Assembly (NCBI RefSeq): GCF_902459775.1
Contig: NZ_CABPSQ010000002.1
Location: forward strand, 620,001-684,000
DNA length: 64,000 nt
From: Pandoraea captiosa
GTDB lineage: Bacteria > Pseudomonadota > Gammaproteobacteria > Burkholderiales > Burkholderiaceae
Direction of reading: 5' to 3'
Made by a program: the position numbers and the translations under genes. The notes beneath the pieces are model-generated. The model worked only from the letters and a program-made list of their open reading frames with translations, had not been told where the DNA came from and ran no database searches. This document shows positions 56,832-64,000 of this stretch, in pieces. Numbering within the stretch: the first letter of the stretch is position 1; every line of letters starts with the position of its first letter.

Positions 56832-57926
56832 TTACCGGTCTACGCTGCCTCGATACTGATCGACAAACTCAGCGGCGCTTTTGCCCTTTTTGGCCTCTGC
56901 GATAACCACACGTTCGGCGTAAAGCTCGCGTACGAACTTAGCAACGAGACAGCTATCGGCGAACATGTTGTACTTCCAGCCCAAGCCGTAAGCGCCAAGA
57001 TTAATGTTGTCGATCGTCATGATGCGCATCGCGGAGTTCTCGGTGCTGAGGTACTGGTCGATGACTTTTCGCACGAGCTCTTTCGTGCATGCCAGTTTGT
57101 GTGCGTGCCAGAAGTCAGTGTGCCACTCGCCAGGCTTGGGCAAGCTAAATGGGTATTGAATCGAACGTCCGGGGCGGTCATAACCCAGCCCATCCCACGG
57201 TCCGGACTCGAAGGCCCACCAGTTGACCGGGCCATTCGGTGCAGCCGGGCGAACTTGCGTCCAGTGAACCATGTTCCGGTTCAGCCATTCGTCTGCGAAG
57301 CTGTCATCGTTGTACGGGTCCAGCTTGCGAATGGCGTTTTGATCGCCGCGCATTTGAGATACGGCGTGTTCAACCTCGTTTTCGATTTTGAAAATGCAAT
57401 GGCTGTAATCCATGCAAAAGTTGAACGGGATCCCGTGCTTTTCGACCATGTCGGCAACGCGTGACACCCGGCGGAAATCCTCCGACCACATGTCCACGTG
57501 ACTTTCGTAGGTGATCGTAATGCCCTTCTTCTGCGCGTACTCGAACGTGTTGAGGTAGGACGTGACCACCTCCTCATCGGTAATGTAGTGGCCGTCGGCG
57601 TGTTTAGCCCACACCATCAAGTTGTGATATTGCGCCCCAACCTCCTTCGTCCGATCGATGTTTTCCCGGATCTTCGGTTCGTCGACGCCAAGCGTGTACG
57701 TCCAACTTCCCGATAGCACGGGAAAGTTGTAATGCTGGCTGGCCTTGATGTACTCGTCGAGCGATTTGTCGTCAGGAGGAATCCGATCAACAAAGTCCCA
57801 AAGGCCTGACTCTTTTTGAAGGCGAAACTGTTCCATCACCGGCAACTCATCGTCGCCAACCGGATTCTGTAGCGAGGACGGATGAACGCCTCGACCCGCA
57901 CAGCCGAGCAAGAACATGGGTTTCAT
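56832..57926 (-). CDS. TIM-barrel isomerase/epimerase-like protein of the ndmB operon
   Basis: 364 residues resembling the xylose-isomerase-like TIM barrel (sugar phosphate isomerase/epimerase superfamily): ITITYESHVDMWSEDF with candidate metal Glu/His, HGIPFNFCMDYSHC with Asp-x-x-His, and late WHTDFWHAHKL. It begins 35 bases after ndmB behind AGGAGAAG, and a terminator follows, so the two genes form one operon under the ndm operator. No role in methylxanthine demethylation is established that I know of; it could act on an alkylxanthine product or be a lyase or hydrolase of unusual substrate. Confidence 0.7.
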   Translation of the reverse strand: MKPMFLLGCAGRGVHPSSLQNPVGDDELPVMEQFRLQKESGLWDFVDRIPPDDKSLDEYIKASQHYNFPVLSGSWTYTLGVDEPKIRENIDRTKEVGAQYHNLMVWAKHADGHYITDEEVVTSYLNTFEYAQKKGITITYESHVDMWSEDFRRVSRVADMVEKHGIPFNFCMDYSHCIFKIENEVEHAVSQMRGDQNAIRKLDPYNDDSFADEWLNRNMVHWTQVRPAAPNGPVNWWAFESGPWDGLGYDRPGRSIQYPFSLPKPGEWHTDFWHAHKLACTKELVRKVIDQYLSTENSAMRIMTIDNINLGAYGLGWKYNMFADSCLVAKFVRELYAERVVIAEAKKGKSAAEFVDQYRGSVDR

Positions 57927-57961
57927 ATTGAATCTTCTCCTAAAGTATTTGTTGTGCCCAC

Positions 57962-59038
57962 TTACGATGCCGACTCGTCAGTAACATTGCTGCGCAGAAC
58001 GGCGCGAAACTCTTCCTTCCCTTTGAGGGCCGCCATCGAGAGTTCACGGTGCCACTTCCGGTACTGAATAGAAACCTTGTCGGTGGCGACCGAGATCTCA
58101 CTGTTGGAGATTTCGGCAGGCCATTGCGACTGGATGATCGGTTGGTCCTCATTCAAAACTCGCTTCTGGAAAGCGAGGTGCATATGATCGGGTTGGCCGT
58201 CCTTTTCGCGGACGATGATCATGAAGTTGCGGCATGTCTTTTCGTCAACGGGGCATGCGGTTGTCCACAAGATGAAGCGAGAGTCGTCACGCCAGAGTTT
58301 GATTTCAAGGTTGATGGCGTACGGCATCGTGCATCGATAGTCAAAGTCGCCCATCGGCGCCTCCTCCGGGATGCCGTCCATCTCTCGAGGCGGAGCAAGT
58401 TTGAATTGCAGCTCACCGTCCACACGATTCACGTTGACCGTCGGGTGACTCGCAAAGAAGGGGTCGTAAAGCGTGCCAGGGTGGACGAACGCAAAGTGCG
58501 AAAAGTCCGTAAAGTTTTCCCAGCGACGCTCTGCGACGGTATTCCAGATATACGAGTCAGCCACGATGACCTGCATGCCATCGGTGTCCCAGTCGCTCAG
58601 GTAAGGAATTTCGGTACAGTCGAAGCTGCTATCCAGCCGGACCCAAACAATGTCGTACTTGACCTCGCAGTCGTACGTCGTGATTCGGGCCTTGGGCGGG
58701 ATGGACTTATCGGGGCATGCGGGGACCAGTTTGCAAGCGCCACCTTTGTCGTATTCCCAACCGTGGTACGGGCACTGAAGAAAATCTTCCCCGTTGCGAT
58801 TGCAAACCCGGCCGATCGACAATTTTGCCGAGCGATGGGCGCAGCGATCTGCGGCCGCAGTCACAGTGCCATTCAAGCGGGCCAGCACGACTTGCTCGCC
58901 GAGCAGCGTTACCGCCATCGGTCCGTGTCCGGATGGATTTGATTTTTCGAATTCCGCCAACGTACACACGGGGTGCCAGAAGTGTCGGAGATAGGTCTTG
59001 TCCTCCAGGAGAGGCTTGTACTGCTCATTCACACTCAT
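57962..59038 (-). CDS. ndmB: Methylxanthine N3-demethylase NdmB
   Basis: 358-residue Rieske oxygenase: Cys66/His68 (RCAHRSAKLS) and Cys89/His92 (CPYHGWEYD) for the cluster; the second iron site is in NFTDFSHFAFVHPGTLYDP. From memory of the P. putida CBB5 protein it follows NdmB closely (KPLLEDKTYLRHFWHPVCTL, FFASHPTV, LQFKLAPPREM). NdmB converts theobromine to 7-methylxanthine with NdmD as electron donor. It shares only partial identity with the NdmA neighbour, so the two are paralogs with distinct roles. The operator is at 59105-59114, 67 bases upstream. Confidence 0.88.
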   Translation of the reverse strand: MSVNEQYKPLLEDKTYLRHFWHPVCTLAEFEKSNPSGHGPMAVTLLGEQVVLARLNGTVTAAADRCAHRSAKLSIGRVCNRNGEDFLQCPYHGWEYDKGGACKLVPACPDKSIPPKARITTYDCEVKYDIVWVRLDSSFDCTEIPYLSDWDTDGMQVIVADSYIWNTVAERRWENFTDFSHFAFVHPGTLYDPFFASHPTVNVNRVDGELQFKLAPPREMDGIPEEAPMGDFDYRCTMPYAINLEIKLWRDDSRFILWTTACPVDEKTCRNFMIIVREKDGQPDHMHLAFQKRVLNEDQPIIQSQWPAEISNSEISVATDKVSIQYRKWHRELSMAALKGKEEFRAVLRSNVTDESAS

Positions 59039-59083
59039 TTATGAACTCCGGTGGGGTTTTTGTGCGAAGCCAAATTCGAATTC

Positions 59084-59114
59084 TGGTGCATCAAATCATC
59101 AATCTGGTATACCA
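59084..59114. promoter_or_regulatory. GntR-type operator before ndmB
   Basis: TGGTATACCA at 59105-59114, reading TTGGTATACCAGA toward ndmB. A weaker copy, TGGTGCATCA (59084-59093), lies 21 bases away, two helical turns, so two dimers could bind side by side. Confidence 0.78.
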
Positions 59115-59372
59115 AGTTAGAGGGCACAAAATTCATGAGCAATCAGGGATTACCCCGGCGAATTTGGAAATGGAATTAGCTCCGAGGTCGCAGGAACTAT
59201 GCCAGCTCAGCGTGACCTCAAGGAACGAAAGCCGTTCCAAGCCGTGTTGCACCGCTGCAATCGCGTGGCATGATGTGAGCTACTCACCGCCCAGCACAGG
59301 GCGAGCATCAAATTGGTGCAGTGCGCCTTAGGTTGGTGCCAAAACGCACGTCTAAGATACAATTCAAAAACT

Positions 59373-59385
59373 TTGGTCGACCAGA
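59373..59385. promoter_or_regulatory. Self-control operator before gntR
   Basis: TTGGTCGACCAGA differs from the ndm consensus TTGGTATACCAGA only at the two central bases, keeps the palindrome, and lies 12 bases before the gntR ATG. A possible promoter is TTGGTG (59333) with TACAAT (59358). Confidence 0.65.
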
Positions 59386-59397
59386 TAGAATTCGGTT

Positions 59398-60093
59398 ATG
59401 ACACCGCGGCATGGAGAAACCGCACCCAACATGCTTACTCAAACGATTGTAAATGCGGTCTCGGAGGCGATTTACCATCGCCGACTGCCGCCGGGGACCA
59501 AGCTCAATGAGCGCGACATCGCCGAGCTGTTTGGTGTGAGTCGCACGGTGGTGCGGCAAGCGCTTATACGCTTATCACAGGACGGGTTGGTGGAGATATC
59601 TCCCAAGCGATCGTCCGCGGTCTGGCGCCCTACCTTCGATGACGCATTCGAGCTTTACCAGATGCTCCTGGTGCTTGAAAGTGGTGTGATTGATCAACTC
59701 ATCAAGCAGATCACGCCGGAGCAGTTGAAGGCTTTGCGTGCGCATACCGCCAAGGAAAAGGTTGCTTTCGAGAAGGGGAAGCACGATCAAGGTGACAAGC
59801 TGGGGCGTGAGTTCCACTCTCTGCTGATTTCGTACCTCAATAACGCAACCATCAACCAGATTCACTCACAACTTCGTCGTCGCGAGGCCTTGATCAATGC
59901 CATGTTCCGGGTGGGCTTCGACTACTGCCAACTCCGCGATGAGCATGGCAAGCTGGTGGAGTGCTTAGAGAAGCGTGACGCTTCGGCCGCCAAGGCTTTG
60001 TTGTCGTCGCACTACAATTTGGTGATTCGGGGTTATCGCTTTGATGCGCTCGCCCCGCCGGAGGTCGATCTGAGGGCTGCGCTCACTGTCTAG
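59398..60093 (+). CDS. gntR: GntR/FadR-family regulator of the ndm cluster
   Basis: 231 residues: winged helix (LPPGTKLNERDIAELFGVSRTVVRQALIRLSQDGLVE) and an FCD-type helical effector domain (LVLESGVIDQLIKQ, then GREFHSLLISYLNN). It sits between ndmB and ndmC, divergent from ndmB. Five palindromes of the TGGTATACCA type around the cluster are its probable binding sites, and a methylxanthine its probable inducer (inference). Known caffeine clusters also carry a gntR gene. Confidence 0.85.
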   Translation: MTPRHGETAPNMLTQTIVNAVSEAIYHRRLPPGTKLNERDIAELFGVSRTVVRQALIRLSQDGLVEISPKRSSAVWRPTFDDAFELYQMLLVLESGVIDQLIKQITPEQLKALRAHTAKEKVAFEKGKHDQGDKLGREFHSLLISYLNNATINQIHSQLRRREALINAMFRVGFDYCQLRDEHGKLVECLEKRDASAAKALLSSHYNLVIRGYRFDALAPPEVDLRAALTV

Positions 60094-60120
60094 CCTATTC
60101 CATCGTTCCTACGAGCAGAG

Positions 60121-60146
60121 AGCCGGCCATTTCGCCGGCTTTTTTG
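60121..60146 (+). terminator. Terminator after gntR
   Basis: AGCCGGC (60121-60127) and GCCGGCT (60134-60140) form a stem with a 6-base loop followed by six Ts. Confidence 0.88.
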
Positions 60147-60214
60147 TTTCCGGCTCAAGCGCATGGTGCGACCCGTGCGTCGGACGATAAGTGTTTTCCC
60201 CACGTCAAAAAATA

Positions 60215-60257
60215 TTGTTTTCGCTGAATCTCTTGCGGTAATCTTGGTATACCAGAT
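60215..60257 (+). promoter_or_regulatory. Promoter and operator of the ndmCDE operon
   Basis: TTGTTT (60215-60220) and TAATCT (60239-60244) are 18 bases apart, a fair promoter. The operator TTGGTATACCAGA follows at once (TGGTATACCA at 60245-60254), 34 bases before the ndmC start. Confidence 0.65.
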
Positions 60258-60288
60258 AGGCAATCTAACAAGCCAATAAGGAGGCGCA

Positions 60289-61140
60289 GTGGAAGCAGAT
60301 CGGTTGCTGTTCGAGGATTGGCACCCCGTGGCAGCGTTGGAAGATGTGGTGTTGGGGCGTGAGTTCAGCACGCGCCTTTTGGGCCGGGCCATCAGCTTTG
60401 CTCGCACTCAAGACGGTGTTTCTGGCACGTGGAGCGAAGAGGGGCTGTCCAAGCCGCTTTCAATTAAAGAGGATTACGGCACGCTGTGGGCTTCGTTCTC
60501 TGACTCGCCGCGTGCGTTGTTCCCGATGCCGGAATTCGCCGAGTCCGACCGGCGCGTTGTCAGCGCGGGATCGACTCGCGTCAATGTGTCGGGACTTCGG
60601 GCCGTCGAGAACTTCCTTGACATGGCGCATTTCCCGTTTGTGCACACGGACATTCTCGGGGCGGAGCCGCTTACTGAGGTCCTGCCCTACAACGTCAAGA
60701 TTGATGAGGAGCTCGACGAGGTTATTGCAACTGACTGCCGCTTTGCACAACCTCGTGCTTCGGCAACCGCGCTTGAGCCGATTGAGACGCAGTATGTGTA
60801 TCGCGTTACGCGACCGAACGTGGCCATTCTCTATAAGACTTGCCCGCCGGACCCTACTCGCTGGGATGTTCTTTGCTTGTTTGTCCAGCCGGTGAGCGAA
60901 GAGTGGTGTATCGCGCACACGATCATGTGCTATGTCGATGAGATGAATTCTGACGAGCAATTGCGGCGCTTCCAGCAAACGATCTTTGGCCAGGACCTGA
61001 TGATTCTTCTCAATCAGGTTCCGAAGCGACTGCCTATCGCACCGAGTCACGAGAATCCGGTGAGGGCTGATGTCCTTGCTACCGCATATCGCCGTTGGTT
61101 GCGTGAAGGTGGTCTCAGCTACGGCGCCATCAGAGATTGA
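60289..61140 (+). CDS. ndmC: 7-methylxanthine N7-demethylase NdmC
   Basis: 283-residue non-haem iron oxygenase without a Rieske domain: no C-x-H motif exists, but the mononuclear iron site is present (His114/His119 in ENFLDMAHFPFVHTDILGAEP). As recalled from CBB5, NdmC has the same length, the start DWHPVAALEDV and the stretch HTIMCYVDEMNSDEQLRRFQ. It needs the Rieske centre of NdmD and the GST-like NdmE for activity and turns 7-methylxanthine into xanthine. The start is GTG 60289 after AAGGAGG. ndmD follows 21 bases downstream. Confidence 0.88.
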   Translation: MEADRLLFEDWHPVAALEDVVLGREFSTRLLGRAISFARTQDGVSGTWSEEGLSKPLSIKEDYGTLWASFSDSPRALFPMPEFAESDRRVVSAGSTRVNVSGLRAVENFLDMAHFPFVHTDILGAEPLTEVLPYNVKIDEELDEVIATDCRFAQPRASATALEPIETQYVYRVTRPNVAILYKTCPPDPTRWDVLCLFVQPVSEEWCIAHTIMCYVDEMNSDEQLRRFQQTIFGQDLMILLNQVPKRLPIAPSHENPVRADVLATAYRRWLREGGLSYGAIRD

Positions 61141-61161
61141 TACAAGAATAGGTCCCCAGTC

Positions 61162-62928
61162 ATGCAGAAATTTGTGAGAGACGGTTGGTACCCCGTCGCG
61201 ACGTCGTCAGATCTGGCGTGGCGTCACGTACATCACACCACGTTGGGCGGGCAGGAGCTGGCGCTATGGCGCGACGACAACGGCTTGGTTAACGCGTGGG
61301 AAAATCGATGCCCGCATCGAGGTCTACGCCTTTCGCTTGGCGTGAACCTCGGGCACGAACTGCGTTGTCAGTATCACGGTTGGACTTATGAGACCGGTAG
61401 TGGCGGATGCACTTTCGTCCCGGCGCATCGCGAACGCGATGCGTCTCAAACAACCTCAGCTTGCGCCCAGACATTTGCGATTCTGGAAGCAGATGGCCTA
61501 ATCTGGGCCTCGCTTGGTGCACCTGATATTGAGCCCGTCCGCTTCGGAAACTCGCAGGACCGACTCGTGCGCGCGACGATGCGCAGCTTGCCTATCAACG
61601 CAAGTCCGGACGATGTGGTTCTGGCACTGACGCATCAGGCCGGCAGATTCGCCAAGTTCTTCAGTGGAACTGAGGAGTCGTTGGAGGCGCGGCAAGTCCG
61701 GACCTATGCGGTAGAGCTTGTCTCCACGGAAGACGTCACGAGAGCAATTCTATTTCACGTCCAGCCGCACTCTAAGGGGAAAGCAGTTGTTCACGCACAA
61801 GGGGTATTCTCGACACCGCCTTCGATAGCGACGCGGAGTCATTTTTCTTTGCTCTTTAACGAATTCCGTCGAGCGATCGAGATCTCTGCCGCGCCGGTAT
61901 CCATCGTAAAAAGTGATGCGACTGAGGCGCGCTCCCAAGAGCCGTCTGCGGTCGTCGTTGCGTTTCCGAAGGCAGCCAATACCGAACTCACCTGCAAGGT
62001 AACCGCGCGGTCGCAAGAGACGCCGGACATCATTTCCTTGCATTTGACCCCAGTGAATCGCAGTGTCCCGGCGATCTCTCCTGGTATGCACGTGAGTGTT
62101 TCCACGCCAGCAGGCGCTATCCGTCAGTACTCGGTGATCAATGCTCCTGACGAGCGTGATGCGTTCATTATCGGAGTGAAACTCGAGGCTCAATCGCGTG
62201 GCGGTTCGCGTTCGATGCATGAGGACGTTGTCGAGGGGACTGAGCTACGCGTGACGGTGCCGCGAAATGGATTTCCCCTCGTCCGCACAGGGCGTCGTCC
62301 CATCCTCGTGGCTGGTGGCATTGGCATCACGCCAATTTTGGCCATGGCACAAGCATTGGATGCACGCGGTGACGACTTTGCGCTTCATTACTTCGTGCGC
62401 GGTCCTGAGCACACGCCGTTCGTTGAGCGCCTCCGCGAGCTGGACGACAAGGTCACGCTCCACCTCGGTCTGAACCCTGACGAAACTCGGGAGGCACTCG
62501 GCAAGATTTTCTCCGCGTCCGAACCACAGCACAGCGATGTGTACACCTGTGGCCCGGGAGTAATGATCGGGACCGTCCGTGAAGTCGCGTCTCATCACGG
62601 CATTCCCGAGGACAACATCCGATTCGAACTATTCAAGAACGATGATGCGCCGACGGGTGGTGACGCCTTCGAAGTGGAGCTGGCAAAGTCTGGCAAGGCA
62701 TTCTCAGTCTCAGGAGATACCTCGCTTCTGAAGGCTTGCTGGGACCACGGCGTTGAAATCGATGCGTCGTGTGAACAGGGGGTCTGCGGGACGTGTCTGA
62801 CCGGCGTTGTAAGCGGCGAGATTGAACACCACGACACGTACCTCTCAAAGCAGGAGCGTGAGAGCGGGAAGTGGATTATGCCGTGCGTCTCGCGATGCAA
62901 GTCGGGAAAACTGGTTCTGGATATTTGA
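61162..62928 (+). CDS. ndmD: NADH-dependent Rieske reductase NdmD
   Basis: 588 residues with the unusual NdmD layout: an N-terminal Rieske domain (Cys50/His52 in NRCPHRGLRL, Cys69/His72 in CQYHGW), a long linker (about 120-270), a ferredoxin-NADP reductase-like part with flavin motif IRQYSV and nicotinamide motif ILVAGGIGITPI, and a C-terminal plant-type 2Fe-2S domain (CEQGVCGTC and a later Cys in MPCVSRC). Ordinary oxygenase reductases lack the Rieske domain; here it supplies the cluster that NdmC misses, and electrons for NdmA and NdmB. Confidence 0.9.
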   Translation: MQKFVRDGWYPVATSSDLAWRHVHHTTLGGQELALWRDDNGLVNAWENRCPHRGLRLSLGVNLGHELRCQYHGWTYETGSGGCTFVPAHRERDASQTTSACAQTFAILEADGLIWASLGAPDIEPVRFGNSQDRLVRATMRSLPINASPDDVVLALTHQAGRFAKFFSGTEESLEARQVRTYAVELVSTEDVTRAILFHVQPHSKGKAVVHAQGVFSTPPSIATRSHFSLLFNEFRRAIEISAAPVSIVKSDATEARSQEPSAVVVAFPKAANTELTCKVTARSQETPDIISLHLTPVNRSVPAISPGMHVSVSTPAGAIRQYSVINAPDERDAFIIGVKLEAQSRGGSRSMHEDVVEGTELRVTVPRNGFPLVRTGRRPILVAGGIGITPILAMAQALDARGDDFALHYFVRGPEHTPFVERLRELDDKVTLHLGLNPDETREALGKIFSASEPQHSDVYTCGPGVMIGTVREVASHHGIPEDNIRFELFKNDDAPTGGDAFEVELAKSGKAFSVSGDTSLLKACWDHGVEIDASCEQGVCGTCLTGVVSGEIEHHDTYLSKQERESGKWIMPCVSRCKSGKLVLDI

Positions 62929-62938
62929 GGGGCTTCAG

Positions 62939-63613
62939 ATGATCACGCTGTACGACTATGAACTCTCGGGAAACTGCTACAAGGTTCGCCTCTTCCTGAG
63001 CATTCTCGAGCTCGAGTTTGATATTGAGCCGGTGGAATTTTATCCGGCGCGCGAGCACAAGACCGATGAGTTCTTACGCATTAACCCGCTTGGTCAGTTG
63101 CCCGCGCTCAGGGATGACGAAGTAACGCTGCGCGACGCGCAAGCGATCCTGGTGTACTTGGCGCGCAAGTATGACAAGTCTGGCCACTGGTATCCCGCGA
63201 ACAATGCTGAGCTGATGGGTGAAATCCAGATGTGGCTTTCGTTCGCTGATGGGTTGACTGGGTCAATTTCGGCAGCTCGTCTACATGATCTTTTCTTTTT
63301 CGAGTTTGATGCCGCAGCATGTCGGCGCCGCGCTCACGAACTGTTGCGCGTAATGGATGAGCATCTTTGGCTCCAAGAGCAGCGCGGGTATGGATACCTC
63401 TGCGCAGCCATTCGCCCGACGATCGCGGACCTTGCTTGCTTCCCCTACATCGCTCTGTCGGACGAGGGGGGGGTATCGCTGGAGGATTACCCGGCGGTTC
63501 GGCGATGGACTGATCGCATTAAGCGAGTTCCGGGCTTTACGGTCATGTCAGGAGTGTTTCCCGCCGGTCCGTCGTTGGATCAGCAGTCGCTGGCCTCTGC
63601 GTTGGCACGCTAG
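62939..63613 (+). CDS. ndmE: GST-like NdmE, partner of NdmC
   Basis: 224 residues: an N-terminal thioredoxin-like GST domain (YDYELSGNCYKVRLFLSILEL, then NPLGQLPALRDDE) and a helical C-terminal domain (GYLCAAIRPTIADLACFPYIA). In known caffeine clusters NdmE has no catalytic role but is required to form a soluble NdmCDE complex. It starts 10 bases after ndmD. Confidence 0.85.
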   Translation: MITLYDYELSGNCYKVRLFLSILELEFDIEPVEFYPAREHKTDEFLRINPLGQLPALRDDEVTLRDAQAILVYLARKYDKSGHWYPANNAELMGEIQMWLSFADGLTGSISAARLHDLFFFEFDAAACRRRAHELLRVMDEHLWLQEQRGYGYLCAAIRPTIADLACFPYIALSDEGGVSLEDYPAVRRWTDRIKRVPGFTVMSGVFPAGPSLDQQSLASALAR

Positions 63614-63715
63614 CTTCGTCACTGCGCCCCAATCCACGAGTCACTTCGTGGGACTTCCTTGGTGAGGGACGCGCTTCATATACTTATTCAATCGACATCG
63701 TCGACGACAACTACT

Positions 63716-64000
63716 ATGAAAACCAAAGCAGCAATTGCGTGGAAGGCTGGTGCTCCGCTGAGCGTTGAAGAAGTTGACCTTGAGGGGCCGCGTGCCGGCG
63801 AAGTGCTGGTCGAGATCAAGGCCACTGGCATCTGTCACACCGACTACTACACGCTTTCGGGCGCCGATCCCGAAGGGATCTTTCCTGCCATTCTCGGCCA
63901 TGAAGGAGCCGGGATCGTGACGGATGTCGGCGCTGGCGTCACGTCGCTTAAACCGGGTGACCATGTGATCCCCTTGTACACGCCAGAGTGCCGGCAGTGC
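63716..64000 (+). CDS. frmA: S-(hydroxymethyl)glutathione dehydrogenase, 5' part
   Basis: 95 codons, running off the window. A class III zinc alcohol dehydrogenase: [20 protein letters not shown], the zinc Cys in [20 protein letters not shown] with the zinc His, and the structural-zinc start PECRQC at the edge. It oxidises the glutathione adduct of formaldehyde, the by-product of each N-demethylation, explaining its place after ndmCDE. An esterase (frmB) would be expected next. Confidence 0.92.
   Translation, partial: MKTKAAIAWKAGAPLSVEEVDLEGPRAGEVLVEIKATGICHTDYYTLSGADPEGIFPAILGHEGAGIVTDVGAGVTSLKPGDHVIPLYTPECRQC

Larger units (their letters stand above)
29234..64000. mobile_element. Tn6022-like Tn7-family transposon in comM, one end visible
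   Basis: The element begins with TGTAAGATCTCG at 29234, directly abutting comM. The bases GCCCC (29229-29233) are the candidate target duplication. Inside come TGCGAC repeats, tnsA, tnsB, tnsC, tniQ and a TnsF-like selector, all pointing inward. Tn7-family elements end in TGT/ACA and duplicate 5 bp. The other end and the 5' part of comM are not in the window, so the cargo listed from 35.4 kb on is assigned to the element by position, and part of it could belong to a nested island. Confidence 0.75.

Noticed and set aside
51965-59038. Vanillate or other aromatic O-demethylases
   Set aside because: Both Rieske proteins lie with a Rieske-less NdmC, a three-domain NdmD and a GST, a combination specific to methylxanthine N-demethylation, and their sequence blocks fit NdmA and NdmB better.

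Overview
The window is GC-rich, tightly packed DNA from a member of the Burkholderiales. Gene content (dacA-dat-ybeD-lipB-lipA block, GcvA-type LysR, DUF2917 protein, dctA-dctB-dctD) suggests a Pandoraea- or Burkholderia-like bacterium. The genus is an inference from gene order, not a sequence search.

Positions 1 to about 29,230 look like chromosome backbone. In order they hold: an Mla/Pqi-type lipid transport operon (MlaE end, MlaF, MCE protein, lipoprotein); VanZ and MFS membrane proteins; a 2Fe-2S ferredoxin and a hydrolase; dacA-dat-ybeD, then lipB-lipA after an inserted LysR/DUF2917/EamA group; an N-formylglutamate amidohydrolase with an IclR regulator and a NitT/TauT-type ABC importer; dctA-dctB-dctD for C4-dicarboxylates, with a carbonic anhydrase remnant behind it; two thioredoxin-fold proteins; a lipoprotein; and a 549-residue protein built from five helix-turn-helix-like repeats.

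At 29,233/29,234 the competence helicase gene comM is cut, just upstream of the codons for its Walker B segment. Immediately inside lie an AT-rich end carrying four TGCGAC repeats and the genes tnsA, tnsB, tnsC, tniQ and a zinc-ribbon protein that fits TnsF. TnsF is the comM-targeting selector of Tn6022-like Tn7 relatives. Everything from 29,234 to the window edge reads as cargo of that element. The far end and the 5' part of comM are not in the window, so the element is at least 34.8 kb.

The cargo has three parts. (1) 35.4-44.7 kb: small unknown genes, an XRE/ImmA-type two-gene module with its own operator, a TnsE-like protein, a 1.19-kb IS3-family insertion that breaks a small gene, and an RpiR regulator with a DUF2971 protein. 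(2) 45.0-51.6 kb: a tripartite RND efflux operon with a divergent TetR regulator and two matching operators exactly 100 bp apart. (3) 52-64 kb: an apparently complete caffeine/methylxanthine N-demethylation system. It has ndmA, ndmB, ndmC (no Rieske domain), ndmD (Rieske plus reductase plus ferredoxin), ndmE (GST-like), a GntR/FadR regulator, an NCS2 purine permease and frmA for the formaldehyde released. Five TGGTATACCA-type operators sit in front of ndmA, the permease, ndmB, gntR and ndmC.

Taken together, a site-specific Tn7-like transposon appears to carry a self-regulated pathway converting caffeine to xanthine. Two unexplained genes sit inside the pathway region: a TIM-barrel isomerase/epimerase-like gene in the ndmB operon and a kinase-like protein lacking the catalytic Asp.
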